This document shows positions 25,523-34,058 of a stretch of 58,195 bases of DNA, one piece after another. The notes beneath the pieces are model-generated. The model searched no databases. It had not been told where the DNA came from and worked only from the letters and a program-made list of their open reading frames with translations. The stretch's first letter is position 1, and the number at the start of each line of letters is the position of its first letter. The stretch spans positions 1 through 58,195 of the forward strand of contig CAMWXD010000023.1 of NCBI GenBank assembly GCA_947178105.1, given 5' to 3'. Position numbers and translations under genes: made by a program. The DNA comes from an uncultured Eubacterium sp. (GTDB lineage: Bacteria > Bacillota > Clostridia > Lachnospirales > Lachnospiraceae).

Positions 25523-25741
25523 CTAGGCTTGTTCAGCCTGGCCGCGGAATATTAGACAATCATTTAATATCTTTCTTCTATATAATATTACTAGATTTTG
25601 TATCTCTTGTCTACTTTCTTTTACAATTATTTTTTTTCCAGATAAAAAAGAAATGACCGTATCCGGGGTTTCTTCGACGAATTCGATTTGATCTGAATTG
25701 ATTAACAATTTTGTATCATTGAGTCTGGTTACTTCAATCAT
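25523..25741 (-). CDS. flbD: FlbD-like flagellar protein
   Basis: A 72-aa protein beginning MIEVTRLNDTKLLINSDQIE and containing ETPDTVISFLSGKKIIVKES, the hallmark of the small FlbD (SwrD) family found between flgE and motA in Firmicutes. In Bacillus the homologue increases stator-dependent torque. The ATG at 25741 follows GGAGGCAG. A longer frame to 25924 runs through the palindromic element upstream and is rejected. It precedes motA by about 50 bases. Confidence 0.88.
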   Translation of the reverse strand: MIEVTRLNDTKLLINSDQIEFVEETPDTVISFLSGKKIIVKESRQEIQNLVILYRRKILNDCLIFRGQAEQA

Positions 25742-25811
25742 GGTGCTGCCTCCTTGTGTGGCTATAGGACGAAGCCGTTTTGATACGTTGCAGTTGTCTG
25801 GCTGTAGGGAT

Positions 25812-25906
25812 GCCGCTGTATTTTGTGGGCAGACGCTGCCTTTTGGCATTCTGCCCTGCTGGGAAAGCCTGCCGCTAAGCAGCGCCTGCCCACAAAATAC
25901 AGCGGC
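25812..25906. repeat. Long palindromic element between flgE and flbD
   Basis: Left arm 25812-25832 and right arm 25886-25906 are perfect 21-bp complements (core TATTTTGTGGGCAG). After one mismatch, CGCTGC (25834-25839) pairs with GCAGCG (25879-25884), giving a stem of about 28 positions around a 39-base centre. It has no gene and no T-run, and sits in a 266-base gap in an otherwise compact operon. It looks like a REP- or MITE-like repeat unit, or a large mRNA hairpin. Confidence 0.75.
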
Positions 25907-25953
25907 TGGTTTTTGGCTGGGCATTTCATGTTTTGACAGCCCAGCCTCCAGCC
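25904..25953. repeat. Second palindrome abutting the first
   Basis: GGCTGG (25904-25909) and GGCTGGGC (25915-25922) pair with GCCCAGCC (25939-25946) and CCAGCC (25948-25953), giving a 14-bp bulged stem with a 16-base loop. It shares its first bases with the right arm of the larger palindrome, so the two may form a composite element or alternative structures. Confidence 0.6.
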
Positions 25954-26007
25954 GTTGTATTGCCGTTCTTTATCCACGCATTGTCAAAGCTGCGTTCTTA
26001 TCCGTCA

Positions 26008-28131
26008 TTATCTCTTAAGATTTACAAGCTCTTCCAGAATGCTGTCCGAGGTAGAGATGACACGGGAGTTTGCCTGGTAGCCGCGCTGTGTCGTAATCAT
26101 CATCGTAAACTCCGTCGCAAGGTCTACGTTGGACATTTCCAGTGTACCGCTGTCGATCGTGGAGCCGTCAGAGTCCATCTCTACGCCGATGCCGTCGAAC
26201 TGTCCGGAGTTCATCGTCGTACGGTAGCAGTTCTCACCGATGCTCTCAAGGCCCGAAGCATTCGCAAAACGAGCCACCGCAATCTGCCCAAGCAGTGTCG
26301 TGTTACCATTGCTGTAGCTGCCGTAGATCCTGCCGGACTGGTCTACAGAAAGCCCAATCATCGTACCGACCTGTTTGCCTTCCCCTTCGCCAGCGTTGCC
26401 TCCTGCCATTGCTGCGGTAGAAGAACCGCCATTGGAGAGGTTCTTTAAAGTAGAGAAGTCGATCTCGATGTCGGAGAACGGGTTATCCTGCAACTGGAAA
26501 TTGGATAACCGCAGCGTCTGTGTTTTATTGCCTTCGGAACCAATATAAGTCAGGGAACCATCTGCTGTAGAAAACTGTGCCCGGTATCCATCCGTACTCG
26601 GCGTTACAACCGTATAAGACCACGCACCGCCTTCCCCGCGCACATAGCGGATTTCCGCATCCTTTGGCACATCTGTGGTAAACACGCCCCGGTCATTGAC
26701 AACCTCGCCTGTTATTGTAATATACCCCTGGTTCAGATACTGTGCATCAAATAAATTGATCGTCTGGCTATGACCAAAAAATGTATTCAAATCGAAACCT
26801 GTAACAGTTGCGCCTCCTTCTCCACCAAGGGAGGCTGTTCCCCCTGCTGCTGCCGGTGTATAAATAATCCGAGGAGTTGTCGGACACGTTCCTGCAAATC
26901 CAAGCTCCTGCGCCAGGGCATTGATCTGATCCGCAGATACAATCGTAATAGATGTAGTAGTACCATCAGGATTTGTCGTTGTCTCCGTAGTCAACTGTCC
27001 AGCCGTATACATTTCTTGCAATCTTTCCTGTACCGTTGTTGTTTTAGAAATGTTATTATTTGCTGTGTCAATCCACGCTATCGGCTGATTGTAATTCGTA
27101 ATATCAAAAGGTGCGTTATTGCCGTCCACGATCTGCAAAGTCCTTGTCTGCCCATCCGCGCTTATTGTAAGCTGCGCTGTCAATCCAGAAGGCAATTTTT
27201 GCGACTTTGCATCCGGTGCAAATATTTCGTTCAGATAATCTGATGAAAAATTGTACGTTAAGTTACCATTGGTCGTATTCATCTGGTCTACAATCGCACC
27301 CAGTGCATTTCCCATGCCGTCAGCTACTTTATAATTATCTGTAATATCAACACTGCTTCCTTGTCCGCCGCCCCACAACTGGTCAAGCCTTACCGTATCC
27401 TGTGTCAGAATTGATTTTCCGTTGCTGTCTAAAATATCTGTCAGGTTGATGGTATACTGCCCCTTTTCATCCAGCTTCTGCGCAGCAAACTTCGCCGTAT
27501 AAGCATACCCCAGGTTATCATAGATTTTCAGGTTCATCGCATAACCTTTGTCAGAGTTTACATTCGAGTTGTTATCATCCAAAATACCGGAGCAAACCGC
27601 CCTCGTCGTATATTCCGGATTTGAAGTCTGGTTTTCCGCAGACATAATACGCAGCGGGGATACCGTATCTTTACGGATATTTCCATTTGCGTCTACCTGC
27701 CAGCCCATCACCTGGTAGCCGGTGGACTCCATACAGAGGTTGCCTGCGCCGTCTACGTAGAAAGCGCCTGCCCTTGTAAATACATTTTCTGTTCCGGTGT
27801 TTACGATATAAAAGCTGGTGGAGTTTTTATCAGACAGCTTTAAGTCGAATGCTTTTCCGGTAGACTCGGATGCGCCGCCGGTATCGATATCGACTGCTGT
27901 GGATGCGAAAGTTGCTCCCAAACCAATCTGCTTGGAGTTGACGCCGCCTTTGCCTGTATCGACGTTTGCCCCAGAGGCAAATGACAGGCTTTGGTACATC
28001 ATTGTACTGAATGTCGTACGGGAAGATTTAAACCCGACGGTGTTTACGTTTGCAATGTTGTTACCTATTACGTCCATTTTCGTCTGGTGGGTCTTAAGAC
28101 CTGATACCGACGAATACAATGCTCTCATCAT
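26008..28131 (-). CDS. flgE: Flagellar hook protein FlgE
   Basis: FlgE polymerises into the flexible hook outside the cell. The 707-aa protein begins MMRALYSSVSGLKTHQTKMD with the rod/hook motif VIGNNIANVNTVGFKSSRTT. It ends with DLATEFTMMITTQRGYQANS and VISTSDSILEELVNLKR, the coiled-coil termini that form the hook core. The middle 500 residues are Gly/Thr/Asn-rich and variable, as expected for exposed domains. It is longer than the roughly 400-aa FlgE of enteric bacteria. It is secreted by the FlhA/B-FliPQR gate and capped by FlgD encoded two genes upstream. Confidence 0.94.
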   Translation of the reverse strand: MMRALYSSVSGLKTHQTKMDVIGNNIANVNTVGFKSSRTTFSTMMYQSLSFASGANVDTGKGGVNSKQIGLGATFASTAVDIDTGGASESTGKAFDLKLSDKNSTSFYIVNTGTENVFTRAGAFYVDGAGNLCMESTGYQVMGWQVDANGNIRKDTVSPLRIMSAENQTSNPEYTTRAVCSGILDDNNSNVNSDKGYAMNLKIYDNLGYAYTAKFAAQKLDEKGQYTINLTDILDSNGKSILTQDTVRLDQLWGGGQGSSVDITDNYKVADGMGNALGAIVDQMNTTNGNLTYNFSSDYLNEIFAPDAKSQKLPSGLTAQLTISADGQTRTLQIVDGNNAPFDITNYNQPIAWIDTANNNISKTTTVQERLQEMYTAGQLTTETTTNPDGTTTSITIVSADQINALAQELGFAGTCPTTPRIIYTPAAAGGTASLGGEGGATVTGFDLNTFFGHSQTINLFDAQYLNQGYITITGEVVNDRGVFTTDVPKDAEIRYVRGEGGAWSYTVVTPSTDGYRAQFSTADGSLTYIGSEGNKTQTLRLSNFQLQDNPFSDIEIDFSTLKNLSNGGSSTAAMAGGNAGEGEGKQVGTMIGLSVDQSGRIYGSYSNGNTTLLGQIAVARFANASGLESIGENCYRTTMNSGQFDGIGVEMDSDGSTIDSGTLEMSNVDLATEFTMMITTQRGYQANSRVISTSDSILEELVNLKR

Positions 28132-28176
28132 AATGTAATGACCTCCTGATTCTTACTTCAATATTTTGAGGCGCTG

Positions 28177-28206
28177 CGCGGCTTTTTCTGTCAGTCAAAA
28201 GCCGCG
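28177..28206. other. GC-rich hairpin upstream of flgE
   Basis: CGCGGCTTTT (28177-28186) pairs perfectly with AAAAGCCGCG (28197-28206) around a 10-base loop. It lies between the stop of the TIGR02530 gene and flgE. In the operon direction it is not followed by a T-run, so full termination is unlikely; partial attenuation or mRNA processing is possible. Confidence 0.55.
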
Positions 28207-28225
28207 GCCTCCTGATAGGTCCGGC

Positions 28226-28645
28226 CTATATAATCACAGCGCCGTCAATGTTTGTAAAGATATTTTCATCTGCTTCACTTTTCTCTAACGCAGTCACTAC
28301 CGTCTTGTTCGGTATGTTTACGATAAATGCCAGTGAATCAACAATAACCAGGGAATCCTGGATTCCTTTTTCGCCTGCTTTTCTGACACCGGATTCCAGA
28401 CGTTCGTTTTGCTCTCTGGAAAGGCTGATGTTGCGGTTTTCTAAGCGCATGGATGCGTGCTTGGAAAACTTTAAAGATTGGATGCCTGCCTGCTCGTGTC
28501 TGGACTGGCTGGTCTTTCTTAGCACTTCCTCAAAAGATACGCGTGAGCCTGCATCGGCTTCATTTTGAGCAGCATCATTTTTTTGTGTCAGATACTGATC
28601 CGTCATCTGCTGTATGGAAGTGAACTGTTTTTCGATTCCGTTCAT
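28226..28645 (-). CDS. Flagellar operon protein, TIGR02530 family
   Basis: A 139-aa soluble protein with VSFEEVLRKTSQSR and SLKFSKHASMRLENRNISLS, a signature of the small TIGR02530 proteins encoded between flgD and flgE in many Firmicutes and spirochaetes. The C-terminal half (LVIVDSLAFIVNIPNKTVVT) is beta-rich. Its exact role is not known; it may act as an assembly factor for the hook. It has its own ribosome binding site and lies 73 bases behind flgD. Confidence 0.85.
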   Translation of the reverse strand: MNGIEKQFTSIQQMTDQYLTQKNDAAQNEADAGSRVSFEEVLRKTSQSRHEQAGIQSLKFSKHASMRLENRNISLSREQNERLESGVRKAGEKGIQDSLVIVDSLAFIVNIPNKTVVTALEKSEADENIFTNIDGAVII

Positions 28646-28718
28646 AATGTCAACTCCATCCTATTGCTTGATATCCAAAGCCTCCCTGCGATGTCTACCC
28701 TGCAAAGATTACGGCTTG

Positions 28719-29687
28719 TTAATTTCCTTCGGCGTCATTGCTGTTATTATTGTTATTGCCGCTGCCCTGTGCCTGCAATTCAGCCAGGATTTTATTTAAA
28801 ATCGCGGCTACGTCTGTGTCGGTGCTGTCGCCGCCGTCTGGTTTCAGCTTATCCGTTGCCTTTTTCGCAGCTTCCGTAACAGCCTGGTACTGCTTTATTA
28901 CCTCTTCGGCTACATTCTTGCGCTGTTTCTCTGTCAAAGCTTCATAAAGCTCGCCCGCTTTTGCAACCTGCTCGTTGTATTTTGCCAGCGTTTCTTCGTC
29001 AGCCGACTCGATCTGTCCGACAGACGGCAGGTTGTTCACCGTATGGGTAAATTCGGTCGCTTTAAACGCGTCGATCCTCGTTTCCAGTGCTGTCAGCTTA
29101 TCAATATCTGCTTTATCCACAAACTTCTTCTGGGTATCTGTCAGCTTTTCATATTCGTCACGGGCAGATTTTACAAGCCCTGCATCCTGGATCGTTATAT
29201 TGTTTTCACCAGGCAGAAGCTGTATCATCTCATGCAGCTCCTGTGCAAGCACTGCTCCCTCGTAGTATTCCTGGTCCGATACGGTATCCAGCTTGTCGAG
29301 GTCGTAAAGCTTATCACCTACGGAAAGCTTTGTCTTTCCTTCCTGGATTGTTACATAATCTACCTTGCCTCTGACAAAGCCATTGTCGCCGTCATTAATA
29401 AATACATATTTGCCGACCAAGTCGTTTGCCGACTGCTTGGCAAATGCTTCCTGCATACTGTTTAACGATTCTACCATAGAGAAAGTCGCCATCTGCGCCA
29501 CCCATTCCGTATTGCTTGTCGGCTCCAGCGGATCCTGGTACTGCATCTGTGCAACGAGCAACTGCAAAAACTGCTCCTGTCCCATAGTGTTGTCTACGTT
29601 CTTTTTCTTGCCGTTTTTGGTGCTGGAAGAAGATTCTGAGGAACCATCTACAAATTTACCGTCTTTTACTTCCTGAATAATTGCCAT
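28719..29687 (-). CDS. flgD: Flagellar hook-capping protein FlgD with a C-terminal helical extension
   Basis: FlgD caps the growing hook and guides FlgE assembly. Residues 35-90 are the conserved part (GQEQFLQLLVAQMQYQDPLE then NTEWVAQMATFSMVESLNSM). Residues 91-136 form a small beta domain (LVGKYVFINDG, VGDKLYDLDKLDTV), as in short Bacillus FlgD proteins. The protein then continues for another 185 residues. It has two helical units of the type ARDEYEKLTDTQKKFV (about 175-190) and AGELYEALTEKQRKNV (about 244-259), and an Asn-rich tail. Such units are usual in Gram-positive surface proteins but not in FlgD. The gene follows fliK. Confidence 0.92.
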   Translation of the reverse strand: MAIIQEVKDGKFVDGSSESSSSTKNGKKKNVDNTMGQEQFLQLLVAQMQYQDPLEPTSNTEWVAQMATFSMVESLNSMQEAFAKQSANDLVGKYVFINDGDNGFVRGKVDYVTIQEGKTKLSVGDKLYDLDKLDTVSDQEYYEGAVLAQELHEMIQLLPGENNITIQDAGLVKSARDEYEKLTDTQKKFVDKADIDKLTALETRIDAFKATEFTHTVNNLPSVGQIESADEETLAKYNEQVAKAGELYEALTEKQRKNVAEEVIKQYQAVTEAAKKATDKLKPDGGDSTDTDVAAILNKILAELQAQGSGNNNNNSNDAEGN

Positions 29688-29714
29688 AAGTATTCTCCTT
29701 TCTATGAGTATTGT

Positions 29715-31277
29715 TTATGCCTTAAAGTCAACATTATTGCCATTGTCGCGCATGATCCTTGCTACAAGCGCTTCTTCCTCGGACATCAGCCCGGATATAC
29801 CGTCTAAGCTGTCCCCATCCCCCAGGTGAATGCTGCGCCTGGAATGCCTGCGGTTATTTTCTTCCTGCTGCCTTGCCTGCTCCTCCTGGCTGTGCGCATC
29901 GCGCTCCAAGTTGCTCTCGAATTCATGTGCGCCTACGGACACTTCGACCGCATCGACTTTAATGCCCTGCTGGTTTAAGTTATCCTTTAAAATCGCTGCC
30001 TGCTGTACGAGCGCTTCTTTGATGTTTTCATTCTGCGCGGTTAACTGTGCAGTAACTGCACCCTGCTTTTCGGATACATGCAGATATACTTTTCCAAGGT
30101 TTGCCGGATTTAACTGCATCTCAATCGACTTTACATCTTCGGATAAATTGACTCTCGTATATTCTACAATCTGGTCGATCACATCCTGCATGTTGATCTG
30201 CGGCAGCGGCGCTTCGGATGAAAGATTCTGCGGCGCCTGTACATTGACTGCCGGCTCCTGCTGTTGTACATTTGCATGGAAATCAAAACGCGTCTGCTCC
30301 TGCGGCTCTTTCGCTGTTTTCAGCGCATCCTGCGGCTGTGCCTGCGCTGTCTGCTGCTGTGCATCCTGTTCATTTTCCTGCTGCGGCTGGTTCTGTGCCT
30401 GCTGTACCTGTTTTTCCTCCTGCGGCTGCGCTTCGGAAACGGAAACCGCCTGCTGTGCATCCTGTGCTGTCTTTGCATCTTCCTGCGGCTGTGCCTGCTG
30501 CGCCTGGTTTGTCTGTACGGCTTCTGTACGCGGTGTTTCCTGCGGCTGTACGGCTGCCTGCGGCGCCTGCTGTACTTCCTGAGCCGTCACTGTCTGCTGC
30601 GGCGCCTCCTGTACCGGTGTATCGGCTGCCTGCTCGTCTGGCAGCATCGTTTCGATTGGCTGTTCAACGTTTTCCATAGCCTCCTGGACATGCGTCATCA
30701 GTTGCTCCATAGACATCCCAAGCTCCTGCAACAGTCCATCAGTAATGGCGGACGTCTCCTGCATAACAACCTGAAAATTGTCTGTAAACAGCATCATCCC
30801 AGCGTCCTCGCTGCCTGTCAGTTCCACAGCAAGTGCAACAAGCTGCTGCGGGTCTAATAAATCCGCCTGCGTCAAGCCAAGAAGCTCCATTGCAGCCTCA
30901 AGCTGTTCTTCATCCACACCAAGGTTTTCTTTGATGCTCTCTTTGATCTCCTGGACTGCTTCTTCTACTGCTTCCTTGACCGTGCCGCTATCCGCCTGGC
31001 TGCTGTCTGCGCCTGTTACTTTTTCCGCCTGCGCGGCAGATTTGCTCTGGTACTGCTCATATTGCTGCTTGACACTGCTGTCGCCGCCTGATGCTTTCGC
31101 CTGCGGAACCGCGTTTTGCCCTTTTGCAGCCTGCGCCGTCTGTCCAAAAGACGAATTTTGTTTCATATAATTGGTAAACGCGCTTTGCAGCCCCTGGAGC
31201 TTTTGTGTTTTCGAACCAGATACGCCTGTAACGGGCGTTGTCTCTGTGCTCGAAGCCATAAATTGAATTGCTGGCAT
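29715..31277 (-). CDS. fliK: Flagellar hook-length control protein FliK
   Basis: FliK measures hook length and triggers the FlhB specificity switch. The 520-aa protein has a very Gln/Ala/Pro/Glu-rich middle (about residues 215-345) that acts as flexible ruler. The conserved C-terminal domain follows, with SEDVKSIEMQLNPANLGKVY, LHVSEKQGAVTAQLTAQN and ILKDNLNQQGIKVDAVEVSV, the standard FliK signature. The N-terminus is poorly conserved, as usual. It lies between motE and flgD. Confidence 0.93.
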   Translation of the reverse strand: MPAIQFMASSTETTPVTGVSGSKTQKLQGLQSAFTNYMKQNSSFGQTAQAAKGQNAVPQAKASGGDSSVKQQYEQYQSKSAAQAEKVTGADSSQADSGTVKEAVEEAVQEIKESIKENLGVDEEQLEAAMELLGLTQADLLDPQQLVALAVELTGSEDAGMMLFTDNFQVVMQETSAITDGLLQELGMSMEQLMTHVQEAMENVEQPIETMLPDEQAADTPVQEAPQQTVTAQEVQQAPQAAVQPQETPRTEAVQTNQAQQAQPQEDAKTAQDAQQAVSVSEAQPQEEKQVQQAQNQPQQENEQDAQQQTAQAQPQDALKTAKEPQEQTRFDFHANVQQQEPAVNVQAPQNLSSEAPLPQINMQDVIDQIVEYTRVNLSEDVKSIEMQLNPANLGKVYLHVSEKQGAVTAQLTAQNENIKEALVQQAAILKDNLNQQGIKVDAVEVSVGAHEFESNLERDAHSQEEQARQQEENNRRHSRRSIHLGDGDSLDGISGLMSEEEALVARIMRDNGNNVDFKA

Positions 31278-31359
31278 CTTTTGCCTCCTTTCTGTATATT
31301 GAAACTGGTATTTCTGATTTTCTTTTCCGCCTTCCTCCTTTCTTTGTTTTCTTCTCTAT

Positions 31360-31375
31360 GAGTACTTTTGTACTC
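31360..31375. repeat. Short palindrome GAGTAC-N4-GTACTC upstream of fliK
   Basis: Perfect 6-bp arms with an AAAA/TTTT loop, in the 130-base gap between motE and fliK. A near-identical palindrome (GAGTA-N4-TACTC) lies next to the flgB promoter at 39110-39123. It may be an operator or a small hairpin. Confidence 0.5.
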
Positions 31376-31407
31376 TTTTAACAAATAAATGGAAATAAGC
31401 TATGTTT

Positions 31408-32250
31408 CTACCTCTTCGACGGCTCCAGCATCTCCGTCAGCTTTGCTGCCGTGTCCTGGTTCATTGCAGCGAGGATATCGCCGCGGCTTTGTGCGGACAT
31501 CTTTTCCAGGATACGCTTTACAAGTGAAAGGTTATCCGTCATGGAATTAAAGATCGCTGCCGCTTCTTTTGCCTTGATCGAAGAATAGGTCTTGACGTAA
31601 TCGTCTACCTCGCTGTCGTATTCTTGCTGTTCAATCACTTCTTTATATAAGACTTCTGCATTGTCAGGATTGATTGCTTCATAAAATTTCTGGTATTCGG
31701 AAATGTCCGGCGCATTGTCCCCAAACACAACTTCCTCATAAAACTCCTGGCGCAGCGCTTCAAACTCTGCTTCGTTATCGCGGTATTTTCTCAGCTTGCG
31801 TACCTGCGACTGCAAGTCTTCGATCTGGGAGCCGTCGTCTTTATTTGCCTGCTGTACTGCGTCCAGCTCTCCCTCCAGTTCCTGGATACGCGCGATGGCT
31901 TCATCTAAGGTCGTAAACGGGTAATCCGCGTTTTCATCCTCATCCGCCCTTACTTCCGGCAGGATTTTATTGACATATGGTACATCCTTTAAAATCGGGT
32001 ACAATACGGTAGAGCCAAACCCGCCTACATCCAACCGGACTAACAGTGCCAGGATCCCCAGCCAGATCGCAATAATGACGATCGTCGCCAGTGCCACGAT
32101 CAGCTTGCCGCCGACGGTCTCCTGCTCTTCTACCATTTCCTGTTCCTGCCTGGCAGCTTTCTTTTCCAGCTTTTTTTTCTTTTTTTCTTCTTTTTTTCTT
32201 TCTTTTTCCTGTTTTTTGGCATCTGCCTGTGCCATTGCTTCTTCCGGCAT
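31408..32250 (-). CDS. MotE-family protein (MgtE N-domain-like)
   Basis: A 280-aa protein: a basic Lys-rich N-terminus, one transmembrane helix (LIVALATIVIIAIWLGILAL), a coiled coil (about 110-165) and a C-terminal helical domain with AAAIFNSMTDNLSLVKRILE and MSAQSRGDILAAMNQDTAAK. The last part is the MgtE intracellular-type domain of MotE (YlxF) proteins. MotE proteins are thought to act as chaperones or spacers for flagellar motor parts at the membrane. It lies between fliJ and fliK, the conserved place. Its exact role here is inferred from family and position. Confidence 0.8.
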   Translation of the reverse strand: MPEEAMAQADAKKQEKERKKEEKKKKKLEKKAARQEQEMVEEQETVGGKLIVALATIVIIAIWLGILALLVRLDVGGFGSTVLYPILKDVPYVNKILPEVRADEDENADYPFTTLDEAIARIQELEGELDAVQQANKDDGSQIEDLQSQVRKLRKYRDNEAEFEALRQEFYEEVVFGDNAPDISEYQKFYEAINPDNAEVLYKEVIEQQEYDSEVDDYVKTYSSIKAKEAAAIFNSMTDNLSLVKRILEKMSAQSRGDILAAMNQDTAAKLTEMLEPSKR

Positions 32251-32263
32251 TTAGATACCCTCC

Positions 32264-32710
32264 TTATGTGCTTTCCCCATGATACGTATAGCTGACAAGC
32301 TCATTGACTGCCTGATTTTCTTCATAAGCCACTTCCTGCTTAAACTCCTCAAATGCACGCTCCCGCAGCTTTTCAAAGGTCTTACGCTCGACCATTCTTT
32401 CATTTAACTTTAGTCGTGCCGCCTCTACCTGCTTTTCCGCCGTATGGACAACCATCATCTGTGCGCGGATTTTGGACTTCATAATGTCAATGGACTGTTT
32501 GTTTTCCTTAATGTCACGAATGCTGATTTGCCCATTGACAAGGTCTACCGCACGCTTTTCATACATGGAACGCTGTGTAATAAGCATCTGCAATGCAGCC
32601 TCTTCCTTGCGCAGCCTTGCATTTGCCTGGCCATATGCTGTTTTTGCCTGGCTTTCCAGCTTTAACTTGATATCTAAAATGCTTTGCAGCTTAAATATAA
32701 ACTTCGCCAT
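32264..32710 (-). CDS. fliJ: Flagellar export chaperone FliJ
   Basis: FliJ sits in the centre of the FliI hexamer and links the ATPase to FlhA. The 148-aa protein is a continuous two-helix coiled coil (MAKFIFKLQSILDIKLKLES to the C-terminus) rich in Lys, Glu, Gln and Ala, with the usual N-terminal FxFKLQSILD start. It is followed by motE and preceded by fliI with about 15-base gaps. Confidence 0.92.
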   Translation of the reverse strand: MAKFIFKLQSILDIKLKLESQAKTAYGQANARLRKEEAALQMLITQRSMYEKRAVDLVNGQISIRDIKENKQSIDIMKSKIRAQMMVVHTAEKQVEAARLKLNERMVERKTFEKLRERAFEEFKQEVAYEENQAVNELVSYTYHGEST

Positions 32711-32725
32711 TGATCCGGTCCCTTA

Positions 32726-34048
32726 TTAATCATGAAAAATTGCTTCCAGGCGCTCCGTAATCTCTTCAAAAGTAAACTTTTCCATAGTCCCCTGCATTAA
32801 AAACTGATTGACCGCATTGATTTTCTGAATCGCATAATCAATCGCCACGTTTGAACCGTTTTTATATGCGCCAATATTAATCAGGTCTTCTGCTTCATCG
32901 TATGTACCAAGGACATTGCGCAGCTTTCCGGCAGCGCTTTTATGGTCGTCTGCGGCAATCGCGCTCATACACCTGGATATGCTTGCCAGCACATCGATCG
33001 CCGGATAATGGTTTTTCTGCCCCAGCCTTCTTGATAATACAATATGCCCATCCAGGATACTTCGTGCCGTATCTGTGATCGGTTCATTAAAATCATCGCC
33101 GTCTACAAGCACCGTATACAGCCCGGTAATCGAACCTTTGTCAGAATTCCCCGCACGCTCTAACAGCCTTGGCATCTCGGAGTAAATGCTCGGCGGATAC
33201 CCCCTTGTAACCGGAGGCTCGCCTGAGGCAAGGCCAATTTCACGCTGCGCCATACAAAAACGGGTAAGGGAATCCATCATCAGCAGGACATCCTTGCCCT
33301 GGTCTCTGAAATATTCTGCGATCGCGGTTGCGGTCTTTGCCGCCTTGTTGCGGATCAGCGCCGGCTTATCCGAGGTCGCTACAATGACGACGGAACGCTT
33401 CATGCCTTCCTCGCCCATATCGTTTTCAATAAACTCGCGGACTTCACGCCCGCGCTCGCCGATTAAGGCGATCACATTGATATCCGCTTTTGTATTGCGT
33501 GCGAACATGCCCATCAATGTACTTTTTCCAACACCGGAGCCTGCAAAGATCCCGATTCTCTGCCCTTTGCCGACGGTAATCAGCCCGTCTACCGCCTTGA
33601 CGCCAAGCGGCAGCACATCCCGGATAATAATACGCGACATCGGGTCCGGCGGCATCGCATCGACCGGATACTCCTGCTCCAGCGCCAGCTCAGCAACATC
33701 GGTCGGCCTGCCAAGCCCGTCTAACGTATGTCCCAGAATATTGTCGCCTACCATAACCGACAGCGGACGCCCCGTATTTTCCACGATGCATCCGACGCCG
33801 ATGCCTTCTACGCTTTCAAATGGCATCAGTAAAATATGCTTATCGCGGAATCCGACGACTTCCGCCATGACAAAAACGCCGTTTTCCCTGTCAATAACAA
33901 TCCGGCACAGGTCATTTAACTTGGCATCCGGCCCTAACGACTCAATCGTAAGCCCGACAACCTTGGCTACCTTTCCATAGCGGTTAAAATAATTTTTATC
34001 CAGTAACGTAATATATTTCTGATACTGCCTTTTTATGACTCCATCCAC
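32726..34048 (-). CDS. fliI: Flagellar export ATPase FliI
   Basis: FliI is the hexameric ATPase of flagellar type III export and is related to the F1 beta subunit. The 440-aa protein has Walker A GIFAGSGVGKSTLMGM, the F1-type motif LIGERGREVREFIENDMGEE, Walker B DVLLMMDSLTRFCMAQREIG and PPSIYSEMPRLLERAGNSDK. All catalytic parts are present. The start is a GTG at 34048; the N-terminal region is typical in length. It follows fliH by 10 bases. Confidence 0.96.
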   Translation of the reverse strand: MDGVIKRQYQKYITLLDKNYFNRYGKVAKVVGLTIESLGPDAKLNDLCRIVIDRENGVFVMAEVVGFRDKHILLMPFESVEGIGVGCIVENTGRPLSVMVGDNILGHTLDGLGRPTDVAELALEQEYPVDAMPPDPMSRIIIRDVLPLGVKAVDGLITVGKGQRIGIFAGSGVGKSTLMGMFARNTKADINVIALIGERGREVREFIENDMGEEGMKRSVVIVATSDKPALIRNKAAKTATAIAEYFRDQGKDVLLMMDSLTRFCMAQREIGLASGEPPVTRGYPPSIYSEMPRLLERAGNSDKGSITGLYTVLVDGDDFNEPITDTARSILDGHIVLSRRLGQKNHYPAIDVLASISRCMSAIAADDHKSAAGKLRNVLGTYDEAEDLINIGAYKNGSNVAIDYAIQKINAVNQFLMQGTMEKFTFEEITERLEAIFHD

Positions 34049-34058
34049 TTTTTAATCC

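Noticed and set aside
25742..25924. N-terminal extension of the flbD frame
   Set aside because: It translates the palindromic element; the ribosome binding site and family homology both begin at 25741.
33186..33980. 264-aa plus-strand open frame
   Set aside because: Complement of fliI, Ser/Thr/Pro-rich, without ribosome binding site or homology.
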